7,741 nucleotides of DNA from an uncultured Lachnospiraceae bacterium (GCA_910586605.1 CAJUJR010000107.1:1-7741); one strand, 5' to 3'; counted from the stretch's first letter, positions 1 to 5,922 are shown. The notes: generated by a model from the sequence alone, not told the origin. Numbers and translations are program-made.

Positions 1-48
1 ATACTAGGGTTACAGCGATTCATTGTCCGTACTACTGTCAAAAACAGG

Positions 49-77
49 ATTATATCATAGGGCTTTTCTTTTTGCAA
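49..77 (-). promoter_or_regulatory. Strong sigma-A-type promoter firing out of the left edge
   Basis: Read on the minus strand, TTGCAA (72-77) and TATAAT (49-54) are separated by exactly 17 bases. Transcription would start near position 43 and run off the left edge, so the gene it serves is outside the window. The call rests on consensus match and spacing only. Confidence 0.6.
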
Positions 78-371
78 TCATTATGGAATTGTATTTTCGG
101 GGATTTCGATTTATTTTTGTTCCGTCTTCCCCATAAGCAGCGGCATACTCCGGGATGCACATGATATCCGATCTTCCACATACCAAAAACCGCCCTCCGA
201 AATATATTAAAAAATGCTTTCCGAAATAAAGGAGACGCAGCGGGCTGCGTTAACTGAAGCGAATTAAGGCCAATTGAAAATTAAAGTTTATGCCAATACC
301 GCACAAGCGGCAAAACGGCACATGGCAGAGAAGATTACCGGAATGATTTTCCCGACACGCTCCAAGGCTCA
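78..371. other. Intergenic region, no gene seen
   Basis: No reading frame here has both a start with a ribosome binding site and a convincing protein composition. The stretch holds the likely terminator of the phosphatase/membrane-protein pair (235-250), a short inverted repeat at 299-310 and two copies of TCCGAAATA about 24 bp apart (196-228). It probably separates the operon ending at 372 from the promoter at 49-77. Confidence 0.5.
228..250 (-). terminator. Weak intrinsic terminator candidate
   Basis: ACGCAG (235-240) and CTGCGT (245-250) form a short GC-rich hairpin. On the minus strand it is followed by a pyrimidine-rich run (CTCCTTTATTT). It lies about 120 bp beyond the stop of the membrane-protein gene and is the only terminator-like structure there. 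The stem is short and the U-tract is interrupted. Confidence 0.35.
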
Positions 372-821
372 TCACCCGGCCGGATATTCCAGCCAGCCCA
401 AACTCCGCATCACCTCCATGACGGCATATATCATTGTCTGGCGGGGTTCCGGAATGACATAAAAGGACAGAATACCTGCGGCTATTCCTGCCATAAGGAA
501 AAGAACGTCGTATAAATAACACCTTACCGACTCTTTCCGTTTCACATGCCTTATCACGCGCCAGGCCATTCCCCCAACAAGCAACAGACATGGCAGTATT
601 CCCAAAATTGCTCCGGCGGCTTCCCCTTTTTCATTATATTCCATCCATATTCCGCCAAAACCGTTAAAACCAACCCATATATATGCCATTGTCACACAGC
701 ACTCCAAATAGATTGCGGCAGCCAGCAGGAAAAATGCGCTTCCGTATGCAACATAGTTTCTTTTACTTATACCCAATTTTTCTGTTTTTCCGGCTTCTTT
801 CCAAGCAGACCAATCAGACAT
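372..821 (-). CDS. Small three-helix membrane protein, unknown function
   Basis: The protein has 149 residues. After a polar N-terminus (MSDWSAWKEAGKTEK) there are three hydrophobic segments, at about residues 27-50, 67-91 and 99-121, separated by charged loops (for example RHVKRKE). The frame is open further upstream, but I chose the ATG at 819-821: AAAAGGTGGGATGG lies just before it, and the upstream extension is only the shadow of the phosphatase gene. The start overlaps the last 8 bases of the phosphatase gene, so the two are co-transcribed and probably translationally coupled. I do not recognise a family. An inner-membrane partner, or a protein linked to envelope or capsule regulation, would fit next to a low-molecular-weight phosphatase, but this is inference from position only. 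Confidence 0.75.
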   Translation of the reverse strand: MSDWSAWKEAGKTEKLGISKRNYVAYGSAFFLLAAAIYLECCVTMAYIWVGFNGFGGIWMEYNEKGEAAGAILGILPCLLLVGGMAWRVIRHVKRKESVRCYLYDVLFLMAGIAAGILSFYVIPEPRQTMIYAVMEVMRSLGWLEYPAG

Positions 822-1305
822 CCATCCCACCTTTTCCCTGCAGATATTCCAAAAACGCCTGACATCCCTCCACAACGTCCCGGTAGGTAACATCAAACCT
901 TGAGGTATACCATGGATCCGGAATGCTGTCCTTTCTCCCTGCATACTCTAAAAGCAGAGCGATTTTTCCGCCGGCTTCCCCGCATTTATGCCCCGTCATC
1001 CGTTCTATATTCCTGATATTCATGGTATCCATGCCAATTAAGTAATCGTAATAATCATAATCCGATTTTTTAAGCTGGACCGCCCGTTTGCCGTCGCAGC
1101 GGATGCCGTGTTTTGCAAGTTCTTCCCGCGCCGGCGGATAAACCGGATTGCCGATGCCGTTCCAAATTTCCTCCGTACTGGTAGCCGCAGAGGCAATTTC
1201 AAACTGATTGGAAATGCCTTGCTTTTTTACCATGTCCTTTAGTATGAATTCTGCCATGGGGGAGCGGCAGATGTTGCCGTGGCATATAAATAAAATTTTC
1301 ACCAT
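814..1305 (-). CDS. Low-molecular-weight protein tyrosine phosphatase
   Basis: This 163-residue cytoplasmic enzyme removes phosphate from tyrosines of proteins. The P-loop C-x5-R-S is near the N-terminus (CHGNICRS, nucleophile Cys8, Arg14). The DPW motif carrying the general-acid aspartate is at Asp130. The segment SAATSTEEIWNGIGNPVYPPAREELAKHGI, split here only by insertions, is typical of the family, and the length is normal. I prefer the ATG at 1303-1305, giving MVKILFICHGN. An ATG three codons upstream (1312-1314) is also possible but has AAGGAG only two bases away; GTG at 1300-1302 is a third option. In Firmicutes such enzymes often pair with tyrosine kinases of capsule synthesis; no kinase is visible here. 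The gene is probably host chromosome beside the integrated element, and its promoter region is where the repeats at 1327-1424 lie. Confidence 0.93.
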   Translation of the reverse strand: MVKILFICHGNICRSPMAEFILKDMVKKQGISNQFEIASAATSTEEIWNGIGNPVYPPAREELAKHGIRCDGKRAVQLKKSDYDYYDYLIGMDTMNIRNIERMTGHKCGEAGGKIALLLEYAGRKDSIPDPWYTSRFDVTYRDVVEGCQAFLEYLQGKGGMDV

Positions 1306-1326
1306 AATCCTCATAACTCCTTATAT

Positions 1327-1424
1327 CTCGGTATATCTTGGTTTTTCCTTATGTTTTCAAAGTTTTTCCTCTGGCCCCAAAAACTCGGTTCCCCGTATAT
1401 CTTACCATAACTCGGTATATCTTG
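1327..1424. repeat. 14-bp direct repeats beside the integrase (possible arm, attachment or operator sites)
   Basis: CTCGGTATATCTTG occurs perfectly at 1327-1340 and 1411-1424. A degenerate copy lies between them: CTCGGT at 1384-1389 and CGTATATCTTA at 1394-1404. The shared 9-mer GTATATCTT starts at 1331, 1395 and 1415, giving spacings of 64 and 20 bp, near whole helical turns. They lie between the integrase terminator and the phosphatase start. Integrases of the Tn916 type bind short direct repeats near the element ends, so arm-type sites are a natural reading. An operator or the crossover repeats themselves are alternatives. Confidence 0.55.
1332..1360 (-). promoter_or_regulatory. Possible promoter of the phosphatase gene
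   Basis: On the minus strand TTGAAA (1355-1360) is 17 bases from GATATA (1332-1337), which overlaps TATACC in the direct repeat. AAGGAG follows before the phosphatase start. The -10 box is imperfect. If the element end lies here, this promoter could be partly supplied by the element. Confidence 0.3.
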
Positions 1425-1434
1425 TCCCCCAAAA

Positions 1435-1472
1435 TGAGTAAAAAAGAAGTAAAATGCCCTCTTTTTTACTCA
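1435..1472 (-). terminator. Intrinsic terminator after the integrase gene (bidirectional)
   Basis: A perfect 13-bp stem, 1435-1447 with 1460-1472, has a 12-base loop. The arms are A-rich then T-rich (GAGTAAAAAAGA/TCTTTTTTACTC), so it can work in both directions. It lies about 30 bases past the integrase stop and would keep element transcription from entering the flanking phosphatase gene. Confidence 0.75.
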
Positions 1473-1500
1473 CTCCAAAGGTAAAACCACCCATGCCCCC

Positions 1501-2718
1501 TTACTCTCCAGACAGCTTTTTCTCCAACTCCCTCACTTCCTTTTCCACGTCATCATATTTCAAATGGGTGTAAACATTTAACGTGGTCGCTATGTCGGCA
1601 TGTCCCATGAGGTACTGTAAGGTTTTCGGGCTTACTCCCGATTTTGCCATGTTACTGCAATAGGTATGCCGGCACACATGCGGCGTTATCTTTGGCAGTT
1701 CTTCTTTGAATGTCCTGTTATACTTGCCTAAAGCATACTCAAACCTCTTTTCCCAATGGTTTGCAAGGTACGGCATGCTGTTTTTATCCAGTACCAGAAA
1801 GCCGCCTACACCATCCACCATTGGCTCCACCTTTGTTTTCCTGCGTTTGTTTATCAGCTTTTTAAAGCACTGGTAAACCTCTTCCGTCATGGGAAGGTCC
1901 CTCTCCCCATATGTAGTTTTTGTATCTGCAATAATGTATTTCCCATCCCTTGTACGCTGTAACTGTTTATCTATATGTATCTTCCTTTCTTTCATATCCA
2001 CATCTGACAGTGTAAGGCCGCAAAATTCCGATACTCTCATGCCAGTTTTAAAAAGTATATACATACCCTCATAGTACTGGCTGTAGTGTTTATCATTTTT
2101 GATAAACTCCAAAAACAGCCGTTCTTGTCTTGGTGTGACTGCTTCCCTTGATACACTGTCATTTATCAGCACTGTTGCAAGTTCCCAGTCGAAAGGGTTC
2201 TTGCGGATTAAGTCGTCCTCAACAGCCATGCGGAACGCAGGACGCAAAACACCTCTGATACTGTGAATACTGCTGTAACTTCTCTTATCCTCTGACTGTA
2301 GCTTTATCAGCCAGAGTTTGGCATCTGATACCTTTACCGTATCAATCCGTCTGGCGCCAAACTCTTCCCTTTTCAGAATGTTTGCCACCGTCTTATATCC
2401 GGCAAGGGTGTTATGCCTTACCCCTGTTTTTGTTGCAATGTATCTCTCAACCAACTCTAATACTGTGACATCCCCACCGTGGTATGCCACCTCCTCATTG
2501 AGAAACTTTTCAATCTCTTTCTCTAATTCCCTCAATGATTTTCCTGAACGCTTACCCTCTGGCTGTTTGTCAGTCGGTTCCAGTTTCCAGCTGTAAACAA
2601 AGTGATTTTTCTTATCTTTTCCTTTATATGTGTAGAGATATTGTCCGTTGCTCCGTTGTTGCTCACCAGTACGCAGTATGCGCCCCTTGCTGTCTCTTCT
2701 CTTATTATCTTTACTCAT
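1501..2718 (-). CDS. int: Tn916-family tyrosine recombinase (integrase)
   Basis: This enzyme cuts and rejoins DNA at the ends of an integrative element through a phosphotyrosine intermediate. The 405 residues equal the length I know for Tn916 Int, and many blocks match it: RRDSKGRILRTGE near the N-terminus, FVYSWKLEPTD, KNPFD and TLQYLMGHADIATTLNVY. The N-terminal ~70 residues are the arm-binding domain, about 85-180 the SAM-like core-binding domain, and about 195-390 the catalytic domain. The active-site set is complete: Arg228, Lys267, His347, Arg350, His373, Tyr383. The frame extends 16 codons upstream to a TTG, but I chose ATG 2716-2718 because GGAGG lies 9 bases before it and the protein then begins MSKDNKRRDS as in the family. 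No excisionase gene lies upstream, unlike Tn916. A terminator follows. Confidence 0.95.
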   Translation of the reverse strand: MSKDNKRRDSKGRILRTGEQQRSNGQYLYTYKGKDKKNHFVYSWKLEPTDKQPEGKRSGKSLRELEKEIEKFLNEEVAYHGGDVTVLELVERYIATKTGVRHNTLAGYKTVANILKREEFGARRIDTVKVSDAKLWLIKLQSEDKRSYSSIHSIRGVLRPAFRMAVEDDLIRKNPFDWELATVLINDSVSREAVTPRQERLFLEFIKNDKHYSQYYEGMYILFKTGMRVSEFCGLTLSDVDMKERKIHIDKQLQRTRDGKYIIADTKTTYGERDLPMTEEVYQCFKKLINKRRKTKVEPMVDGVGGFLVLDKNSMPYLANHWEKRFEYALGKYNRTFKEELPKITPHVCRHTYCSNMAKSGVSPKTLQYLMGHADIATTLNVYTHLKYDDVEKEVRELEKKLSGE

Positions 2719-2752
2719 AATCTTTAACCTCCATATAATCAAATTTTTTACT

Positions 2753-2772
2753 GCCCCCTCTTTCAAGGGGGC
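2753..2772 (-). promoter_or_regulatory. GC-rich hairpin in the integrase leader
   Basis: GCCCCCT (2753-2759) pairs perfectly with AGGGGGC (2766-2772) around a 6-base loop in otherwise AT-rich DNA. On the minus strand it ends about 35 bases before the integrase start. It is not followed by a U-tract, so it is less likely a terminator than a structural element of the integrase leader or a protein site. Confidence 0.5.
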
Positions 2773-3361
2773 TTATGGTAACGCTGTTTTTTTGATGAGT
2801 TGTGAACGGGAAGTGAATTTTTATAAAATATTTGAAAATCCCCATGTATCATAATGGTTAAATACTCTTTCTCTCTTGATTTCCTCCCATAGCAATACTA
2901 TTTTTCCAACCAGATAAAATTTTGTCATAATAAAAATTTATCAACTGCATGTGATCCACAACTATCATTGTACTTTTCTTTATCACTTGAATTTATTGTT
3001 GCTGTTATGCTGGCTTGGTTTGCAACCTATGTATTTCTTCCTATATAAACATGATTTTCTGAAATGCTCCCCCTTATGGTCTTTTCAATATTTTTGATTG
3101 TTCAGCATCCCATGCATAACATACTGAATCACTGTTTTTCCAACCAGTCTGATTTTTGTGTACACCCGATTTTTCATCACAGCGTTATACCCCTACACAC
3201 TTTTTTTCTGGAAACCTTGTTTCCACACCCGAAAAATTACTTTTTCTGAAAAAAATATATCACCCCTCCCTTAACGTGCACTTTTGGGAAATCATACATG
3301 ACATAATTTCCCTCTCTCCCAATTCCTCAACATTAAAGTGTATACTTAAATCTACGTCCAT
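2773..3361. other. AT-rich region upstream of int, no confident gene
   Basis: This ~590-bp stretch sits where Tn916 carries its excisionase gene, but I find no basic protein of about 60-70 residues on either strand. Short frames exist on the minus strand (36 codons from about 2963 down to 2853; 33 codons from about 3361 down to 3260), but none has a good ribosome binding site. It holds the 17-bp near-repeats at 2897 and 3131, a GGAAAC/GTTTCC inverted repeat at 3210-3224, and two ACACCCGA motifs (about 3172 and 3225). It may be a regulatory or Int/Xis-binding region, or decayed sequence. Confidence 0.5.
2897..3147. repeat. 17-bp near-identical direct repeat pair
   Basis: ACTATTTTTCCAACCAG at 2897-2913 and ACTGTTTTTCCAACCAG at 3131-3147 differ at one base and lie in the same orientation 234 bp apart. 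Both have CCCAT some 10-20 bases to the left and a run of Ts about 5-10 bases to the right, so the similarity extends loosely outward. They are in non-coding DNA upstream of the integrase and could be recombinase or excisionase sites, or a relic duplication. Confidence 0.5.
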
Positions 3362-3402
3362 AAAAAACCACTCACAGCCTTCAGGCCATGAGCAGTCCTT
3401 TT
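3362..3402 (-). terminator. Intrinsic terminator after the 3402-3862 gene pair
   Basis: On the minus-strand RNA, CUCAUGGCC pairs with GGCUGUGAG around a UGAA tetraloop (3371-3392). The stem extends further through G-U pairs and is followed by six U (3362-3367). It starts directly at the stop codon of the 58-residue gene. This is a good rho-independent terminator for the small operon. Confidence 0.75.
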
Positions 3403-3578
3403 TAATCTTCCAATTCTTCCAGATCCCCAAATAAATTGACTTCCACATAAACCTTGTCAAGGTCAAGGCTTATATTGGGTTCCAACATTGTTTCCAATGT
3501 AACAATGTTGCTTGCTGTGTTTACCAGACACAAAGCCTCTGGCAACTCCACACCGTTATGTTTAACAACCGCTTTCAT
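3402..3578 (-). CDS. Small 58-residue acidic protein, unknown
   Basis: The frame starts at ATG 3576-3578, whose A is shared with the TGA stop of the upstream gene (TGATG), and GGGGGTGGTGG just before it can act as the ribosome binding site. The product begins MKAVVKHNGVELPEALCLVN and ends with an acidic segment (FGDLEELED). It has no signal peptide or membrane segment and is likely an alpha/beta cytoplasmic protein. The overlap and the terminator directly after the stop support a real gene, expressed together with its 94-residue neighbour as a possible protein pair. I do not recognise the family. Confidence 0.65.
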   Translation of the reverse strand: MKAVVKHNGVELPEALCLVNTASNIVTLETMLEPNISLDLDKVYVEVNLFGDLEELED

Positions 3579-3862
3579 CAGTCCACCACCCCCGCTCTTT
3601 TCAATTTATTGTATATCTGCTCTGCTGTATATTTCTGATTACCCAGAGCAATCAGCTGTTCCATGTTCAGCCCCCTTGTGTATGCATCCACCAGCTGGAC
3701 ACTGGAAATATCTTTGATGCCAAATGGCATGGTTTTAACCACTGTGTTACCGCTGACACGCATATTTCTGACATCCCGGTCAAGGTTGGACATAATCTGT
3801 TGTACAGCCCAGACTTGTTTACTTAAATTTTTCAGGCATTTAATTATTTCCTGCTCATACAT
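3578..3862 (-). CDS. 94-residue hypothetical protein, possible helical DNA-binding fold
   Basis: A strong ribosome binding site (GGAAGGAG, 9 bases before ATG) precedes this frame. Residues 1-35 look like a coiled coil (EIIKCLKNLSKQVWAVQQIMSNL). Residues 52-94 form a helical set (SVQLVDAYTRGLNMEQLIAL, then YTAEQIYNKLKRAGV) that resembles the helix-turn-helix half of small regulators or structural phage and element proteins. I do not recognise a family and the DNA-binding idea is only from pattern. It is the first gene of a two-gene operon with the 58-residue protein; a terminator-type hairpin at 3931-3975 lies 70 bp upstream and isolates it from upstream transcription. Confidence 0.7.
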   Translation of the reverse strand: MYEQEIIKCLKNLSKQVWAVQQIMSNLDRDVRNMRVSGNTVVKTMPFGIKDISSVQLVDAYTRGLNMEQLIALGNQKYTAEQIYNKLKRAGVVD

Positions 3863-4171
3863 AAAAAATTACTCCTTCCAAATTTTTTTAATTACACCCC
3901 TTTATGTACAGCGTGTATGTAAACAGGAATAAAGAAAAATCCTATCCAGTATGCCGCCAGACAGGATTTTTCTTTCACTGTATAACAATTATCTGAGTTG
4001 TAAGGTTTCAAAAGCAGGAGGGTATGCTCCCCACCTTTCCAGTGCTTTCTCTGAAATGTTACCTGCACTCCAATAACATTTGGATTATAATGTCGGATTA
4101 TTTTTTCAGGAAGAATATGATATTTGTCAGGCACGTATTATAACCTATAAGACAAATTTCCCATTCTCTTT
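3863..4171. other. Leader/intergenic region with terminator, no confident gene
   Basis: A minus-strand frame of 80 codons from a GTG at 4132-4134 covers most of this stretch and its first half reads protein-like (PEKIIRHYNPN, KGGEHTLLLLKP). However, its start has no convincing ribosome binding site and a strong hairpin terminator lies in its second half. I therefore treat the segment as untranslated or a gene remnant. The first 70 bases hold the ribosome binding site of the 94-residue gene. Confidence 0.4.
3931..3975. terminator. Bidirectional intrinsic terminator or attenuator
   Basis: AAAGAAAAATCCT (3931-3943) pairs perfectly with AGGATTTTTCTTT (3963-3975), a 13-bp stem with a 19-base loop and T-rich 3' arm on either strand. 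On the minus strand it lies between the 4324-4664 genes and the 3402-3862 operon, so it would end readthrough from upstream or attenuate entry into the operon. Confidence 0.65.
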
Positions 4172-4327
4172 TCAATGTTCAAAATCATTGTTTACAGTTA
4201 CAAAAACAATCCCCTGCTCCAAACCCTGCAGGAGATTGTACCATCCATTTTTTATTTTGACTGTAGCGATTCTTAACGGAATTTCAGACTGGTTTTTATG
4301 GATTCTGCCGTATATCCCAGACTTTAA
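4172..4327 (-). pseudogene. Start-less small reading frame, decayed or unconventional gene
   Basis: A frame open from 4330 to the TGA at 4172-4174 encodes a plausible small protein (GIYGRIHKNQSEIPLRIATV, then KIKNGWYNLLQGLEQGIVFV, ending NNDFEH). GGAAGGGG lies about seven bases before the TTA codon at 4325-4327, exactly where a start codon belongs, but no ATG, GTG or TTG is present. The codon overlaps the stop of the 47-residue gene, the same tight spacing as the pair above it. The simplest reading is a third gene of this cluster whose start has been lost by mutation, or one using a non-standard start. A chance frame cannot be excluded in 50 codons. Confidence 0.35.
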
Positions 4328-4467
4328 TTTTTATCCCCTTCCAGTTCTTTCCATACCCCTTTTGCTATCCAGCGTATGAATATGAAACACTGTTTCCCTA
4401 AATAAACTGCTCCACATAATGAAATGATTATCATTGTATGGATTACTGTAAATGTCAGATAGTCCAT
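4324..4467 (-). CDS. 47-residue single-span membrane protein, unknown
   Basis: ATG 4465-4467 lies inside the 3' end of the 69-residue gene (13-base overlap), and AAGGAAAGGGGG is placed 8 bases upstream. The product has one hydrophobic span at about residues 5-24 (TVIHTMIIISLCGAVYLG) followed by a basic amphipathic tail (RWIAKGVWKELEG). This is a typical small inner-membrane protein layout. The overlap implies co-translation with the 69-residue protein, and perhaps a shared role. I do not recognise a family. Its size and shape would also fit a toxin-like or regulatory membrane peptide, but there is no direct evidence. Confidence 0.6.
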   Translation of the reverse strand: MDYLTFTVIHTMIIISLCGAVYLGKQCFIFIRWIAKGVWKELEGDKN

Positions 4468-4664
4468 CTGTCAAGCCCCCTTTCCTTAACCTCTATATAT
4501 CGGTCAACTGTTTCCTTTGCCCCCATTAATGCGAACTTTTCATAATGGTAAACATTACTTTCTATAATGCCCGTGCCGTCTCCGGTAAAGATGCAGAATA
4601 CATAACCCAAATCAATGTTGCTCCAGTAAACCTTTATCTCATAACCTCGATACTGTTCAATCAT
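4455..4664 (-). CDS. 69-residue hypothetical protein
   Basis: The frame starts MIEQYRGYEIKVYW and has an alternating beta-like pattern (VFCIFTGDGTGIIESNVYHY) followed by a helix (EKFALMGAKETVDRYIEVKERG). The composition resembles small soluble alpha/beta proteins found in mobile elements. AGAGG lies 11 bases before the ATG and GGGAG is two bases before it, so the start signal is acceptable but not ideal. It overlaps the 47-residue membrane protein at its 3' end, forming a two- or three-gene cluster. Function unknown. Confidence 0.6.
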   Translation of the reverse strand: MIEQYRGYEIKVYWSNIDLGYVFCIFTGDGTGIIESNVYHYEKFALMGAKETVDRYIEVKERGLDRWTI

Positions 4665-4713
4665 TGCTCCCTGTACCTCTCTGGAACCCTCTGGAAACCC
4701 TTTAAATCAATCA

Positions 4714-4739
4714 GGTGTCCACTGTTTCCAATGGACACC
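4714..4739. repeat. 8-bp inverted repeat between two genes
   Basis: GGTGTCCA (4714-4721) and TGGACACC (4732-4739) are perfect inverted repeats around a 10-base loop. The hairpin lies about 20 bp past the end of the 170-residue gene. There is no U-tract on either side, so it could be a weak terminator, a 3'-end stabiliser or a protein site. Confidence 0.45.
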
Positions 4740-4758
4740 CTATAAACTCTTCAGAACC

Positions 4759-5271
4759 TTATTTCTTTTTCCCTACAGTTTCTTTCTTTTCTGTCTGCTT
4801 TGCTTCCTCTGCTTTCCCATATTCCAGAGAAGCAAGTTCAATCTTATCATCAGCCCCCAGCCTTGCACCCCCTGAAATGATCCCCAGTTTGATGTAGGCT
4901 TTCACATCTGACTGCTCAAAGCTTGTCTGCTCAAATTTCGTGGAAATGCAATCGTAGTATGTAACCCCCTTTTCCTCATGACTGCCGATGACAATATAGA
5001 ATACGTTAGCCGTGACACCCTCACTCTCAATCATAGGGGTGTAATTCCCACAGTACCGGTGCTCCATGATATTTGTGGTGAAAAATCTCTCTGCATCCGG
5101 TACAAGTTCATTGTCTTTCATTGTCAGACCACAAACTTTCTGATCGGACTTTAACATGCCCTTAATCTGATTCCCAGTGTACTCCATGACCTCTTTACCG
5201 TTCCATACGCTCCATGCCTGCTCCCTTGCTCCCAGCATTTCCCTTCTTACTACAACTCTCATTTTACACAT
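4759..5271 (-). CDS. 170-residue hypothetical element protein
   Basis: The frame begins MCKMRVVVRREMLG, with AGAGAGG eight bases upstream; an ATG three codons later is also possible. It is a soluble protein without signal peptide. There is a mixed alpha/beta body (RFFTTNIMEHRYCGNYTPMI, then VFYIVIGSHEEKGVTYYD, then DVKAYIKLGIISGGARLGAD) and a charged C-terminal tail (EEAKQTEKKETVGKKK) likely to be disordered. It does not match any family I can name. It has its own probable promoter at 5406-5433 and a 5' untranslated region of about 130 bases, so it is likely the first gene of the minus-strand cluster that continues to 4324. Position suggests an accessory protein of the integrated element. Confidence 0.75.
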   Translation of the reverse strand: MCKMRVVVRREMLGAREQAWSVWNGKEVMEYTGNQIKGMLKSDQKVCGLTMKDNELVPDAERFFTTNIMEHRYCGNYTPMIESEGVTANVFYIVIGSHEEKGVTYYDCISTKFEQTSFEQSDVKAYIKLGIISGGARLGADDKIELASLEYGKAEEAKQTEKKETVGKKK

Positions 5272-5847
5272 TTTGTTTTCCTCTCTTTCTTATGTTTTAT
5301 TATTTATTTCCTTAACTTCAATTACATCTTAACGCTGATAAACTGATAAATCTATTGACGGAGTGCAAGGAGATAAACCATTATGTGTCACTGATTTTTA
5401 GGGAGATTGTAGCATATATAATGATTTATACAACTTTTTCAAATCTCCAACAACATTTAATCTGATGTCTGAAACAGCATTTTTATTACTATGAAATACC
5501 CACTACATACCAACTTCATCAGATAATGCAGGAACCAACCCACTGTATACTGACAAGCCAACAATTTCTACTAACTTGTACAACTTGATTTTTTCATAAT
5601 GCAATATTTATTTTTATATGTTCATTGTTGCTGATATTCCACATGGAAAAATTTTAGTAAGTATGATAAACCCTTTCATGGATATTGATTTTTACACACT
5701 GTATTCATTTATGCATTATATATCCATTTTTACCATTTTCATTAACATGCATCTTCCATATCCATTGCGCAAAACGTTTTAAAAAGTTGAAACATTTGAA
5801 ACAGACAGTCCGTAAAATATAAAATATGCTTATATCCTCTTTTTAGA
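5272..5847. other. Long AT-rich non-coding gap
   Basis: No reading frame longer than about 20 codons has a usable start signal here. The right-to-left half holds the promoter and leader of the 170-residue gene. A tandem CTGATAAA x2 lies at 5335-5350. On the plus strand a second, weaker promoter-like pair (TTGAAA 5796-5801, 16-base gap, TATAAA 5818-5823) precedes the toxin promoter. The gap is unusually long for otherwise tightly packed DNA and may be a junction between two mobile segments. Confidence 0.5.
5406..5433 (-). promoter_or_regulatory. Probable promoter of the 170-residue gene
   Basis: On the minus strand TTGTAT (5428-5433) and TACAAT (5406-5411) are 16 bases apart, and TGC before the -10 makes an extended -10. 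It is the best promoter match upstream of the gene starting at 5271. Confidence 0.45.
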
Positions 5848-5876
5848 TTGAGCGGTACATTTATTCATGCTATAAT
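5848..5876 (+). promoter_or_regulatory. Toxin promoter
   Basis: TTGAGC (5848-5853), 17 bases, TATAAT (5871-5876), with TGC before the -10 box giving an extended -10. A second TATAAT follows at 5884-5889. Transcription from the first would start near 5883 and give a leader of about 73 bases before the toxin ATG. Confidence 0.75.
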
Positions 5877-5922
5877 GGGATTGTATAATTGAACAGAAAG
5901 CAGGATGCGGTTTTCTGATAGA

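Noticed and set aside
3..173. Plus-strand frame open from the left edge
   Set aside because: Composition is unconvincing and it lies across a strong minus-strand promoter.
250..591. 113-codon minus-strand frame
   Set aside because: It overlaps the membrane-protein gene in another frame and has no ribosome binding site.
822..944. N-terminal extension of the membrane protein across the phosphatase gene
   Set aside because: It is the shadow of the phosphatase in another frame; a good ribosome binding site and overlap start are at 821.
2719..2766. Sixteen-codon upstream extension of the integrase to a TTG
   Set aside because: The internal ATG at 2718 has GGAGG at the right distance and gives the family-typical N-terminus and length; the extension runs through the leader hairpin.
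2853..2963. 36-codon minus-strand frame upstream of int as a possible excisionase
   Set aside because: It is shorter than known excisionases, lacks their basic character and has a weak ribosome binding site.
3260..3466. 68-codon minus-strand frame
   Set aside because: Its first half overlaps the 58-residue gene in another frame and it crosses the terminator at 3362-3402; the 33-codon remainder begins inside the U-tract region with only a weak ribosome binding site.
3995..4141. Plus-strand frame behind AGGAGGGT near 4016
   Set aside because: The purine run is only one base from its ATG and the product (about 39 residues) shows no protein-like pattern.
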